Below are positions 42,573-50,599 of a DNA stretch of 64,000 nt, one piece after another. The stretch is from F23-B02 sp946405205 (lineage in GTDB: Bacteria; Bacillota; Clostridia; Oscillospirales; Oscillospiraceae). A program made the translations under genes and the position numbers. Below the pieces are notes generated by a model. The model did not search any database. It saw only the letters and a list, made by a program, of their open reading frames with translations, and had not been told where the DNA came from. Every line of letters begins with the position of its first letter. The stretch's first letter is position 1. The stretch spans positions 1 to 64,000 of the forward strand of contig CAMJGL010000008.1 of assembly GCA_946405205.1 (NCBI GenBank), given 5' to 3'.

Positions 42573-43862
42573 TTATCTGATGGAGAAAAATGCGTCCTTG
42601 CCGGGGTACTGTGCGACGTCGAAGAGCTCCTCCTCGATGCGCAGAAGCTGATTGTACTTGCAGACGCGGTCGGTGCGGGAGGGTGCGCCGGTTTTGATCT
42701 GTCCGGCGTTTACGGCGACGGAGATATCGGCGATGGTGGTGTCCTCGGTCTCGCCGGAGCGGTGAGATACGACCGCAGTCCAGCCTGCGCGGTGCGCCAT
42801 CTGGATAGCGTCGAGGGTCTCGGTGAGGGTGCCGATCTGGTTTACCTTGATGAGCACGGAGTTTGCTGCGCCCATTGCGATGCCCTTCTTGATGCGCTCG
42901 GTGTTGGTGACGAACAGGTCGTCGCCGACGATCTGGATCTTGTGGCCGAGGGTCTTGGTCATGAGCTGCCAGCCCTCCCAGTCGTTTTCGCCCATGCCGT
43001 CCTCAATGGAGATGATGGGGTACTTGTCGACGAAGTCGGCCCACATGGCGACCATCTGCTCGCTGGTCATGACGGTGCCGCGCTTGGGCAGGTGATAGCA
43101 CTTGTCCTCCTCGTTGTACCAGTCGGATACTGCGCCGTCGATTGCGATCTTGAAGTCCTCGCCGGGCTTGTAGCCGGCCTTTTCCATTGCCGCGACCAGA
43201 GCCTTCAGAGCGTCCTCATCGGAATCGAGGTTGGGAGCATAGCCGCCCTCATCGCCCACGCCGGAGGCGGGAACGACCTTCTTCAGAGCATGGAACACCT
43301 CTGCGCACATACGCAGGGCTTCCTTCCAGCTTCCCGCGCTGACGGGCATTATCATGAACTCCTGGATATCGACGTTGGAGCCGGTCGCATGGGCGCCGCC
43401 GTTGAGCACGTTCATCATGGGAACGGGCAGAGTCTTTGCGTTTGCGCCGCCGATGTAGTTATACAGGCTCTGGCCGGTGGCCTCGGCCGCAGCGTGAGCG
43501 CAGGCCAGAGACACGCCGAGTATTGCGTTTGCGCCGAGACGGGACTTGTTGGGGGTGCCGTCGATCTCGATGAGCATCTTGTCGATGCCGGTCTGATCCA
43601 GAACGTTCAGGCCGACCATCGCCTCTGCGATCTCGCCGTTAACGTTCTCAACAGCCTTGGTAACGCCCTTGCCCAGATAACGGCTCTTGTCGCCGTCGCG
43701 CAGCTCGCAGGCCTCGTACATACCGGTGGATGCGCCGGAGGGAACGGCGGCACGGCCGACGGTGCCGTCATCGAGGGTGACCTCGACCTCAACGGTGGGG
43801 TTGCCGCGGGAATCGAGGATCTCTCTTGCCATTACGTCAACGATCTCAAAATACTGCTTCAT
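42573..43862 (-). CDS. eno: Enolase
   Basis: A 429-residue glycolytic enzyme (2-phosphoglycerate to phosphoenolpyruvate). Motifs: VMAREILDSRGNPTVEVEV, SGASTGMYEACELRD (mobile loop), GDEGGYAPNL with the general acid region, NSVLIKVNQIGTLTET with catalytic Lys, and SHRSGETEDTTIAD. Length and motifs are standard. Last gene of pgk-tpiA-gpmI-eno, 13 bp after gpmI. Confidence 0.98.
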   Translation of the reverse strand: MKQYFEIVDVMAREILDSRGNPTVEVEVTLDDGTVGRAAVPSGASTGMYEACELRDGDKSRYLGKGVTKAVENVNGEIAEAMVGLNVLDQTGIDKMLIEIDGTPNKSRLGANAILGVSLACAHAAAEATGQSLYNYIGGANAKTLPVPMMNVLNGGAHATGSNVDIQEFMIMPVSAGSWKEALRMCAEVFHALKKVVPASGVGDEGGYAPNLDSDEDALKALVAAMEKAGYKPGEDFKIAIDGAVSDWYNEEDKCYHLPKRGTVMTSEQMVAMWADFVDKYPIISIEDGMGENDWEGWQLMTKTLGHKIQIVGDDLFVTNTERIKKGIAMGAANSVLIKVNQIGTLTETLDAIQMAHRAGWTAVVSHRSGETEDTTIADISVAVNAGQIKTGAPSRTDRVCKYNQLLRIEEELFDVAQYPGKDAFFSIR

Positions 43863-43875
43863 TTTTTGTCTCCTT

Positions 43876-45393
43876 TTATTTTATTATCAGACTGTTTCCG
43901 CTCATCTCGGCGGGCTTGGGAATGTTCATTATATCCAGCATCGTGGGCGCTATGTCGGCTAGGCGGCCGCCCTTGCGCAGCCTAACGCCCTCACAGCACA
44001 CCGCGAAGGGCACGGGATTGGTGGTATGTGCCGTATTCACTTTGCCGGCGGCATCCGTCATGCAGTCGGCATTGCCGTGGTCGGCGGTGACGAGCAGCAC
44101 GGTATCGGGCATCGATCTTACCGCCTCGTACACCCTGCCCATGCAGCCGTCAACGGTCTCGACTGCCTTTACGGCGGCCTCTATGACGCCTGTGTGGCCG
44201 ACCATGTCGCAGTTTGCGAAGTTGCAGACGATCATCTCGTACTCATCGCTTTTTATCGCCTCGATGCACTTATCCGCAACGGCCTCAGCGCTCATCTCAG
44301 GGATGAGGTCATATGTGGGAAATTCCTTCGGAGAGGGCACGAGGCATCTCTCCTCGCCCTCGCAGGGCTTTTCAACGCCGCCGTTGAAGAAGAAGGTAAC
44401 GTGGGCGTACTTCTCGGTCTCCGCCACGCGGAACTGCCTGAACCCGCGGGCCGAAACGATCTCGCCGAGCGTGTTTTCAATGCTCTCGGGCGGATACGCT
44501 ATCGGCAGCGGCAGCGTCTCATCATACTGTGCGGTGCAGACATAGCTCAGGGGGTACACGGTCTTTTTGCGCGCAAAGCCGTCGAAGTCGGGCAGGTTCA
44601 GCGCCCATGTCATCTCCCGCGCCCTGTCGGGCCGGAAGTTCATGAAGATAACGCTGTCGCCTTCGTTTATAACGCCTTCGGGGCAGCAGACGACGGGCTT
44701 TACAAATTCATCGGAAACATCGTCCGCATAGCTTTGCTCGACCGCCTTAACGGGATCGGGCTCGCTTACGCCCTCGCCGCAGACGATGGCGTTGTATGCA
44801 GCCTCCACCCTGTCCCAGCGCTTATCCCTGTCCATGGCGTAAAATCGGCCCTGAACGGTCGCGATCTTCGTGTTTTTAAGCTCCGCGCATTTATCGGCAA
44901 GCTGCTTTACATAGCCCGCGCCACTTCTCGGCGGTACATCACGCCCGTCAAGGAAGCAATGCACGAACACCCGCTCGAGCCCGCGCTGCTTTGCCATATC
45001 GAGTATGGCAAAGATGTGCTTTATATGGCTGTGGACTCCGCCGTCGGACAGAAGTCCCATTACGTGCAGCGCCTTATTATTCGCTTTGGCGTCGTCCATT
45101 GCTTTGACATAGGCGGAATTATTGAAAAAGTCGCCGTCGGATATAGCCTTGGTGATGCGTGGCAGATCCTGAAACACGACGCGGCCCGCGCCGATATTTG
45201 TGTGTCCGACCTCGCTGTTGCCCATCTGCCCCTCAGGCAGACCGACGTCCATGCCGGAGGCGGAAAGCTCGGTATAGGCGTTTTCGGCAAAAATTCTGTC
45301 AAGGTTCGGGGTATTGGCCTGGCTTATGGCGTTGCCGCCTGACTCCGGGGCAATGCCGAAGCCATCCATGATAACAAGAACGGTCTTACTCAT
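43876..45393 (-). CDS. gpmI: 2,3-bisphosphoglycerate-independent phosphoglycerate mutase
   Basis: A 505-residue alkaline phosphatase-like mutase using two manganese ions. The nucleophile Ser is in PEGQMGNSEVGHTNIGAG; further motifs are DGRDVPPRSG, NFRPDRAREMT, NCDMVGHTG and VTADHGNADCM. ATG 45393 is chosen because the family starts VLVIMDGFG and the codon overlaps the tpiA stop by eight bases, coupling the two. Confidence 0.97.
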   Translation of the reverse strand: MSKTVLVIMDGFGIAPESGGNAISQANTPNLDRIFAENAYTELSASGMDVGLPEGQMGNSEVGHTNIGAGRVVFQDLPRITKAISDGDFFNNSAYVKAMDDAKANNKALHVMGLLSDGGVHSHIKHIFAILDMAKQRGLERVFVHCFLDGRDVPPRSGAGYVKQLADKCAELKNTKIATVQGRFYAMDRDKRWDRVEAAYNAIVCGEGVSEPDPVKAVEQSYADDVSDEFVKPVVCCPEGVINEGDSVIFMNFRPDRAREMTWALNLPDFDGFARKKTVYPLSYVCTAQYDETLPLPIAYPPESIENTLGEIVSARGFRQFRVAETEKYAHVTFFFNGGVEKPCEGEERCLVPSPKEFPTYDLIPEMSAEAVADKCIEAIKSDEYEMIVCNFANCDMVGHTGVIEAAVKAVETVDGCMGRVYEAVRSMPDTVLLVTADHGNADCMTDAAGKVNTAHTTNPVPFAVCCEGVRLRKGGRLADIAPTMLDIMNIPKPAEMSGNSLIIK

Positions 45394-46165
45394 CGTCCGC
45401 ACCCGTTGCCGCAATGATGGTTGCGAAGTCCTGAGGCTTCAGGGATGCGCCGCCGATCAGGCCGCCGTCGACGTCGGGCTGAGCCAGCAGCTCTGCGGCG
45501 TTCCTGGCGTTCATGCTGCCGCCGTACAGGATGCTGATGCCCCTTGCAGAGCGTGCCCCGTACATATCGCGGATCATGAGGCGGATCTCACGGCAGACCT
45601 CCTCGGCCTGCTCGGCTGTTGCCGTCTTGCCGGTGCCTATGGCCCAAATGGGCTCGTAGGCGATGACGCAGCGGCGGAGCATAGTCGCATCCACTCCGCT
45701 TAGCGCCGCACGAACCTGATAGTTGATATGCGCCATCGTGAGCCCCATCTCGCGCTGCTCAAGGCTCTCGCCCACGCAGATTATGGGGCAGATGCCCTGA
45801 CCGAGCAGAGCGAGGGTCTTTGCGTTTACGAGCATATCGCTCTCGCAGTGATATTCGCGGCGCTCGGAATGGCCGACGATGCAGTATTTGACTCCCGCGT
45901 CGGCGAGCTGGGCAGCGGAGATCTCGCCCGTGTACGCACCCTTATCGTACTTAGACACATCCTGCGCGCCGCAGGCGACCTTGGCCTCCTTGCCGGCTCT
46001 GAGCATCGCAGGGATGTTCACGGCGGGAACGCAGAGGACTGTCTCGCAGGTCTTGGTCTTGGGAAGAAAACCTTTGAGCTCCTCGATAAAGGGCTTGATA
46101 TCGCTTACCAGCATATTCATCTTCCAGTTGCCGGCGATTATGGTCTTTCTGTATTTTGTATTCAT
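45386..46165 (-). CDS. tpiA: Triosephosphate isomerase
   Basis: A 259-residue TIM barrel. AGNWKMNM carries catalytic Asn and Lys, YCIVGHSERREY the catalytic His, and AYEPIWAIGTGKTATAEQ the catalytic Glu and flexible loop 6. ILYGGSMNARNAAELL and DGGLIGGASL bind phosphate. It lies 12 bp after pgk in the usual Firmicutes order. Confidence 0.98.
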   Translation of the reverse strand: MNTKYRKTIIAGNWKMNMLVSDIKPFIEELKGFLPKTKTCETVLCVPAVNIPAMLRAGKEAKVACGAQDVSKYDKGAYTGEISAAQLADAGVKYCIVGHSERREYHCESDMLVNAKTLALLGQGICPIICVGESLEQREMGLTMAHINYQVRAALSGVDATMLRRCVIAYEPIWAIGTGKTATAEQAEEVCREIRLMIRDMYGARSARGISILYGGSMNARNAAELLAQPDVDGGLIGGASLKPQDFATIIAATGADDE

Positions 46166-46177
46166 ATTTGAGTCTCC

Positions 46178-47371
46178 TTATTTATCCAGCAGGCATGCCA
46201 CTCCGGGAAGCTCCAGACCCTCGAGGAATTCGAGAGACGCGCCGCCGCCTGTGGATATGTGGGTCATCTTATCGGCAAAGCCGAGCTGCTCGACAGCCGC
46301 GGCACTGTCGCCGCCGCCGACGATGGTCACTGCGCCGGACTCGGCCAGAGCCTTTGCAACGGCCCTTGTGCCGCCCGCAAACGCCTCAAACTCGAACACG
46401 CCCATGGGGCCGTTCCAGACGACGGTCTTTGCGTTCTTAATGGCTTCGGAGAACAGCTCAACGGTCCTGGGGCCGATATCGAGGCCCATCCAGCCCTCGG
46501 GGATCTTATCCGAATCGACGATCTTCTTCTCGCAGTCGGCCTTGAACTCACTGCCGACAGCAGTATCGACGGGAAGCAGGAGGCTCACGCCCTTTGCCTT
46601 TGCCTTTTCGATCATCTCGCGGGCATAGTCAAGCTTATCGGCCTCAAGCAGGGAGTTGCCTATCTCGTGACCCATGGCTTTTATGAAGGTATAGGCCATG
46701 CCGCCGCCGATGATAATGGTGTCGGCCTTTTCAAGCAGGTTATTGATAACGCCGATCTTGTCGGAGACCTTGGCGCCGCCGAGGACAGCCACGAAGGGAC
46801 GTGCGGGATCATCCAGAGCCTTGCCCATGACGGACAGTTCCTTTTCGACCAGCAGACCTGCATATGCGGGCAGGTATGCCGCGACTCCGGCGGTGGAGGC
46901 GTGGGCGCGGTGGACGGTGCCGAATGCGTCGGAAACATAAAGCTCGGCCAGATCGCTCAGGGCTTTTGCGAAGTCGGCTCCGTTTTTCTCCTCGCGGATA
47001 TCGAAGCGGAGGTTTTCAAGAAGCATGATCTGACCGGGCTGCAGAGCTGCGGCCTTGGCCTGTGCGTCCTCGCCGATGATGTCCTTTGCGAAGATGACCT
47101 CCTGACCGAGGAGCTCGGAAAGGCGCTTTGCCACGGGTGCAAGCGTCAGCTTTTCCTTCCACTCGCCCTTGGGCTTGCCCAGATGCGAGCAGGCGATGAC
47201 GGCCGCTCCCTTATCCAGCAGATATTTTATAGTGGGGAGCGCGGCAACGATACGCTTATCGCTTGTGATCTCGCCGGTCTCCTTGTTCTGAGGCACGTTA
47301 AAGTCGCAGCGGAGCAGGACCTTCTTCCCCTGAACGTCTGCATCTAGTACGCTTTTCTTACTGTAATTCAT
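46178..47371 (-). CDS. pgk: Phosphoglycerate kinase
   Basis: A 397-residue kinase producing ATP from 1,3-bisphosphoglycerate. LLRCDFNVPQNKETGE, ACSHLGKPKGE, VAVLGGAKVSDKI, GPMGVFEFEAFAGGT and VGGGDSAAAVEQLG are all present, covering both lobes. AAGGGAGAA precedes the ATG. No gapA precedes it, so glyceraldehyde-3-phosphate dehydrogenase is encoded elsewhere. The promoter may lie in front of trmL 64 bp upstream. Confidence 0.98.
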   Translation of the reverse strand: MNYSKKSVLDADVQGKKVLLRCDFNVPQNKETGEITSDKRIVAALPTIKYLLDKGAAVIACSHLGKPKGEWKEKLTLAPVAKRLSELLGQEVIFAKDIIGEDAQAKAAALQPGQIMLLENLRFDIREEKNGADFAKALSDLAELYVSDAFGTVHRAHASTAGVAAYLPAYAGLLVEKELSVMGKALDDPARPFVAVLGGAKVSDKIGVINNLLEKADTIIIGGGMAYTFIKAMGHEIGNSLLEADKLDYAREMIEKAKAKGVSLLLPVDTAVGSEFKADCEKKIVDSDKIPEGWMGLDIGPRTVELFSEAIKNAKTVVWNGPMGVFEFEAFAGGTRAVAKALAESGAVTIVGGGDSAAAVEQLGFADKMTHISTGGGASLEFLEGLELPGVACLLDK

Positions 47372-47435
47372 AGTAGTTCTCCCTTCCGCCGAAAAAATTT
47401 CGGCTTCATATTGAAAAATAATGTGTTAACTGTTA

Positions 47436-47921
47436 TTATTCCGCCATGGAGCCTGTTCCCGTAAGCCCGGGAAAGCCCTGCTGCCGCAGTGCTTCATAGG
47501 CCAGTATCGCGGCGGAGTTTGAGAGGTTGAGGCTTCGAGCCTCGTTTATCATGGGTATCCTTATGCAGCGTTCCCTGTACTTCTCACGAAGCTCTTCGGG
47601 CAGTCCCGCCGTCTCCTTGCCGAGCATTATACTGACATTTTCCGTTGAAAAGTCCGCCTCGGTATAGGCTCTCGGCGCCTTGGTGGTAGCGAGCCAGAGG
47701 TTCCCGTCGCCGTTTTTTTTGAGGTAGTCCTCAAGGTTTTCGTATACGTTTATATCCACGAGCCACCAGTAGTCAAGACCGCAGCGTTTGACCATCTTGT
47801 CGGATATGTCAAAGCCCAGAGGCTTTATCAGATGCAGCCTTGCGCCGCAGGCCGCGCAGGTACGGGCGATAGCCCCTGTATTGTGCGGAATTTCCGGCTC
47901 AAGCAGTACGATGTTCAGCAT
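47436..47921 (-). CDS. trmL: tRNA (cytidine(34)-2'-O)-methyltransferase
   Basis: A 161-residue SPOUT methyltransferase with the TrmL signature: LLEPEIPHNTGAIARTC, LHLIKPLGFDI, and the trefoil-knot SAM site SIMLGKETAGLPEEL...RIPM and SLNLSNSAAILAYE. It 2'-O-methylates the wobble base of tRNA-Leu. ATG 47921 matches the usual family start; the frame extends eight codons further without support. Confidence 0.95.
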   Translation of the reverse strand: MLNIVLLEPEIPHNTGAIARTCAACGARLHLIKPLGFDISDKMVKRCGLDYWWLVDINVYENLEDYLKKNGDGNLWLATTKAPRAYTEADFSTENVSIMLGKETAGLPEELREKYRERCIRIPMINEARSLNLSNSAAILAYEALRQQGFPGLTGTGSMAE

Positions 47922-48099
47922 TATCTTATCCCGATTCGTTATCAAATATCTGTGTTACGGTTATATATTAGCACATTTTACCCAAAAAAGATGAACTTTT
48001 TTGTGTTTTTCGCGTTTTGTTGCAATTTTGACAATTCCGCCTGAAAATCGGCGCCGTTTCGGCGCTCAAACCGGCAATCTGCACTATAAGAGGATTATT

Positions 48100-48981
48100 A
48101 TGGTCTGCAATTTATGTCCGCGGCGCTGCGGCGCCGAAAGAGGCGATTTTACACCCGGCGGAGTATGCGCCTCCCCCGCCCTGCCCAGGATCGCAAGGGC
48201 GGCTCCCCATTTCGGCGAGGAGCCGTGCATAAGCGGCGTAAACGGAAGCGGCACGGTATTCTTCTCCGGCTGCAATCTGCGCTGCGTGTTCTGCCAGAAC
48301 GCTCAGATAAGCCGGGGCGGTACGGGAAAAACAGTCAGCGTCCAAAGGCTGCGTGACATTTTTCTTGAGCTTCAGGACAAGGGAGTGCACAACATAAATC
48401 TTGTCACGGCCTCGCACTATGTCGAGCCTGTTGCCGAGGCTCTGCGTGAGGCAAAGCTCAGCATCCCCGTTGCGTGGAACAGTTCGGGCTACGACAGTGT
48501 TGAGGCGCTCCGCAGGCTCGAGGGGCTCGTTCAGATTTATATGCCCGACTTCAAGTACGCCTCTTCCGAACCCGCACGCCGCTACTCCGCCGCGCCCAAC
48601 TATCCCGAGGTCGCCAGGGCGGCGATCCTTGAGATGTACCGCCAGACGGGCAGCTTCGTGCTCGACGAAAACGATATGCTCAAAAGCGGCGTTCTGATAC
48701 GTCATCTCATCCTGCCGGATAATGAGCGCAGCAGCCGTGAGGTCATCGATTTCGTCGCGGATAATTTCCCGGGTGATATGGTGCTGTTCTCCCTTATGTC
48801 GCAGTTTACCCCCATGCCCGGCACGGAGCGCTTTCCGGAGCTGCAAAAGACCGTTTCGCCAGAGCTTAACGACAGGCTCATAGACTATATGTGCGCCCGC
48901 GGCATAGAATACGGCTTCTGGCAGGAGCCGGAGTCCGGCACCGGCGAGATGATCCCCGCTTTTGATTTGACAGGAGTATGA
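48100..48981 (+). CDS. PflX-like radical SAM protein
   Basis: A 293-residue radical SAM protein related to pyruvate formate-lyase activating enzymes (the PflX group). The N-terminus CNLCPRRCGAERG and GVCAS supply extra cysteines. The cluster motif is CNLRCVFCQN (CxxxCxxC), followed by NLVTASHYVEP and MPDFKYASS. The biological substrate is not known; no glycyl radical enzyme is nearby. ATG 48100 has AGAGGA six bases upstream and fits the family N-terminus. Confidence 0.88.
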   Translation: MVCNLCPRRCGAERGDFTPGGVCASPALPRIARAAPHFGEEPCISGVNGSGTVFFSGCNLRCVFCQNAQISRGGTGKTVSVQRLRDIFLELQDKGVHNINLVTASHYVEPVAEALREAKLSIPVAWNSSGYDSVEALRRLEGLVQIYMPDFKYASSEPARRYSAAPNYPEVARAAILEMYRQTGSFVLDENDMLKSGVLIRHLILPDNERSSREVIDFVADNFPGDMVLFSLMSQFTPMPGTERFPELQKTVSPELNDRLIDYMCARGIEYGFWQEPESGTGEMIPAFDLTGV

Positions 48982-49012
48982 ATTTGTTCTATATTGTAGC
49001 TGTGTTCTGAGC

Positions 49013-49026
49013 GGCGGAGCTCCGCC
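49013..49026. repeat. 14-bp perfect palindrome upstream of the FMN enzyme gene
   Basis: GGCGGAGCTCCGCC lies 32 bp after the PflX-like stop and 39 bp before the next ATG. It may be an operator or a weak terminator; there is no T run. Confidence 0.45.
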
Positions 49027-49064
49027 TGATTTATAAATATATTAAGACACATAGGAGGAACAAA

Positions 49065-50087
49065 ATGGATTACAACGAAATTTTGGCTGCGGCAAGAGAT
49101 CAGGTAGGCCCTTACTGCAAGGCGTGCCCCGTCTGCAACGGCAAAGCCTGCGGAAATACAGTCCCCGGCCCCGGCAGCAAGATCCCCGGCAACACCGCCG
49201 CCCGAAACTACGACAAGTGGCAGGAGATATTCGTCAATATGGATACTCTTTGCCCCAACGCCAGTGTTGACACCTCGTTTGAGCTCTTCGGGAAAAAGTT
49301 TTCCGCGCCCGTATTCATCGCCCCGCTCGGTGCTCTCCCCCTGCACTACGGCAGCAAGCACACCGACCTTACATACAACCGCATACTTATAAACGCTGCG
49401 GCAGACTACGGCATATGCGCAATGACCGGCGACGGCGAGCTGCCCGGAATAATCCAGGACGCGACCGAGGTCATGGCCGCTGCAGGCGGTATGGGCATAC
49501 CCACCATAAAGCCCTGGAACAAGGAGCTTGTTTTTGAAAAGCTCGATTTTGTTAACGAGCACAACATTTTTGCCGTTGCCATGGACGTTGACGGCGCGGG
49601 TCTGCCCTTCCTGAAGGCGCTCAACCCCAACGCCGGTTCAAAGTCCGTTGAGGATATGCGCGAGATAATAGACCACGCAAAGATGCCGTTTATGATAAAG
49701 GGCATCATGACCGTAAAGGGCGCGGAGAAAGCAGTCGAGGCCGGAGCTTCCGCGATCGTCGTCTCCAACCACGGCGGCAGAGTTCAGGGCTGCACCCCGG
49801 CGACCGCCGAGGTCCTTCCCGCAATCGCCGATGCAGTCAAGGGCAAGGTCAAGATCTTCGTTGACGGCGGCATCAGAAGCGGCGTTGACGTGTTCAAGGC
49901 CATTGCACTGGGCGCCGACGCTGTGCTCATCGGCCGTCCCGTCGTTCCCTTCATTTACGCCGCAGGCGAGGAGGGCTTCAAGGTCTATATGGACAGGATC
50001 GTATCTCAGCTCAGAGACACGATGAATATGTGCGGAACTCCCACGCTTGCTGATATCGGCAAAGACAATATTGTTACTTTCAAGTAA
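49065..50087 (+). CDS. FMN-dependent alpha-hydroxy-acid oxidizing protein
   Basis: A 340-residue TIM-barrel flavoprotein of the L-lactate dehydrogenase/glycolate oxidase family. The N-terminus has a cysteine cluster, CKACPVCNGKACG. The barrel has FIAPLGALPL, MIKGIMTVKGAEKAVEAGA (the catalytic Lys region), IVVSNHGGRV with the catalytic His, and FVDGGIRSGVDVFKAIALGADAVLIGRP for FMN phosphate. The Cys-rich leader is unlike classical lactate oxidases and is seen in clostridial homologues annotated only at family level. ATG has TAGGAGG upstream. Single gene with its own terminator. Confidence 0.88.
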   Translation: MDYNEILAAARDQVGPYCKACPVCNGKACGNTVPGPGSKIPGNTAARNYDKWQEIFVNMDTLCPNASVDTSFELFGKKFSAPVFIAPLGALPLHYGSKHTDLTYNRILINAAADYGICAMTGDGELPGIIQDATEVMAAAGGMGIPTIKPWNKELVFEKLDFVNEHNIFAVAMDVDGAGLPFLKALNPNAGSKSVEDMREIIDHAKMPFMIKGIMTVKGAEKAVEAGASAIVVSNHGGRVQGCTPATAEVLPAIADAVKGKVKIFVDGGIRSGVDVFKAIALGADAVLIGRPVVPFIYAAGEEGFKVYMDRIVSQLRDTMNMCGTPTLADIGKDNIVTFK

Positions 50088-50099
50088 TGTATCTAATGG

Positions 50100-50127
50100 A
50101 AAAAGCAGCCTCACGGCTGCTTTTTTT
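50100..50127 (+). terminator. Terminator of the FMN enzyme gene, overlapping the DUF1648 stop codon
   Basis: An 11-bp stem AAAAAGCAGCC / GGCTGCTTTTT with loop TCAC and seven Ts. The convergent DUF1648 gene ends inside it, at 50111. Confidence 0.88.
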
Positions 50128-50599
50128 CTGCTTTACAGCGTATTATCTTGATGATGCGGTAAGCCAAAAGGAGCATGGCGATGACAAATAACATAACATA
50201 CGGCGTCATGTTCTCCGGTATCGTCCCGATTAAGGCCAACTGCATATACGCCATTATAGCCATACCGAAAAATCTCAGCTCGCACATGATATTCACTGTC
50301 TCTTTTTCGGCCTTTTTCCTGAGCTCAGGCTTTAGCTCTGCACACGCTATCTGCCTTATCTCAGGTATGAGAAGAAAGATCGCTGTTGTCAGGTAAGTAA
50401 ACACCATCACTCCGCATGCGCAATAAATAAAGTAATTTGAGACATTGCCGCCGGCGGCTCCACTCGCGTCAAATTGTTCGGGTATCTCCGCCGGAAGCGC
50501 ATTGTGCCATATCACGAGATTCACAATGCAGGCTATCACGATAAGCAGGCTCAGTATCTCCAGCACAGCCTGATAGACCGTCGGCTTAAACAGCTTCAT
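50111..50599 (-). CDS. DUF1648 domain membrane protein
   Basis: A 162-residue protein with four helices: one at about 12-29 followed by the DUF1648 pattern HNALPAEIPEQFDASGAAGGNVSNYF, one at about 57-79, and two near the end (ELRFFGMAIMAYMQLALIG and MLFVIAMLLLAYRII). DUF1648 is found in regulators such as SdpI, but this is a short version with no immunity assignment. It overlaps the alpha-galactosidase gene by 14 bases and so is co-expressed with it. The stop codon lies in a terminator. Confidence 0.8.
   Translation of the reverse strand: MKLFKPTVYQAVLEILSLLIVIACIVNLVIWHNALPAEIPEQFDASGAAGGNVSNYFIYCACGVMVFTYLTTAIFLLIPEIRQIACAELKPELRKKAEKETVNIMCELRFFGMAIMAYMQLALIGTIPENMTPYVMLFVIAMLLLAYRIIKIIRCKAEKKQP

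Noticed and set aside
47385..47404. Hairpin GCCGAAA/TTTCGGC between trmL and pgk as a terminator
   Set aside because: There is no T run on the minus strand and only 64 bp lie between the genes, so read-through into pgk is more likely.
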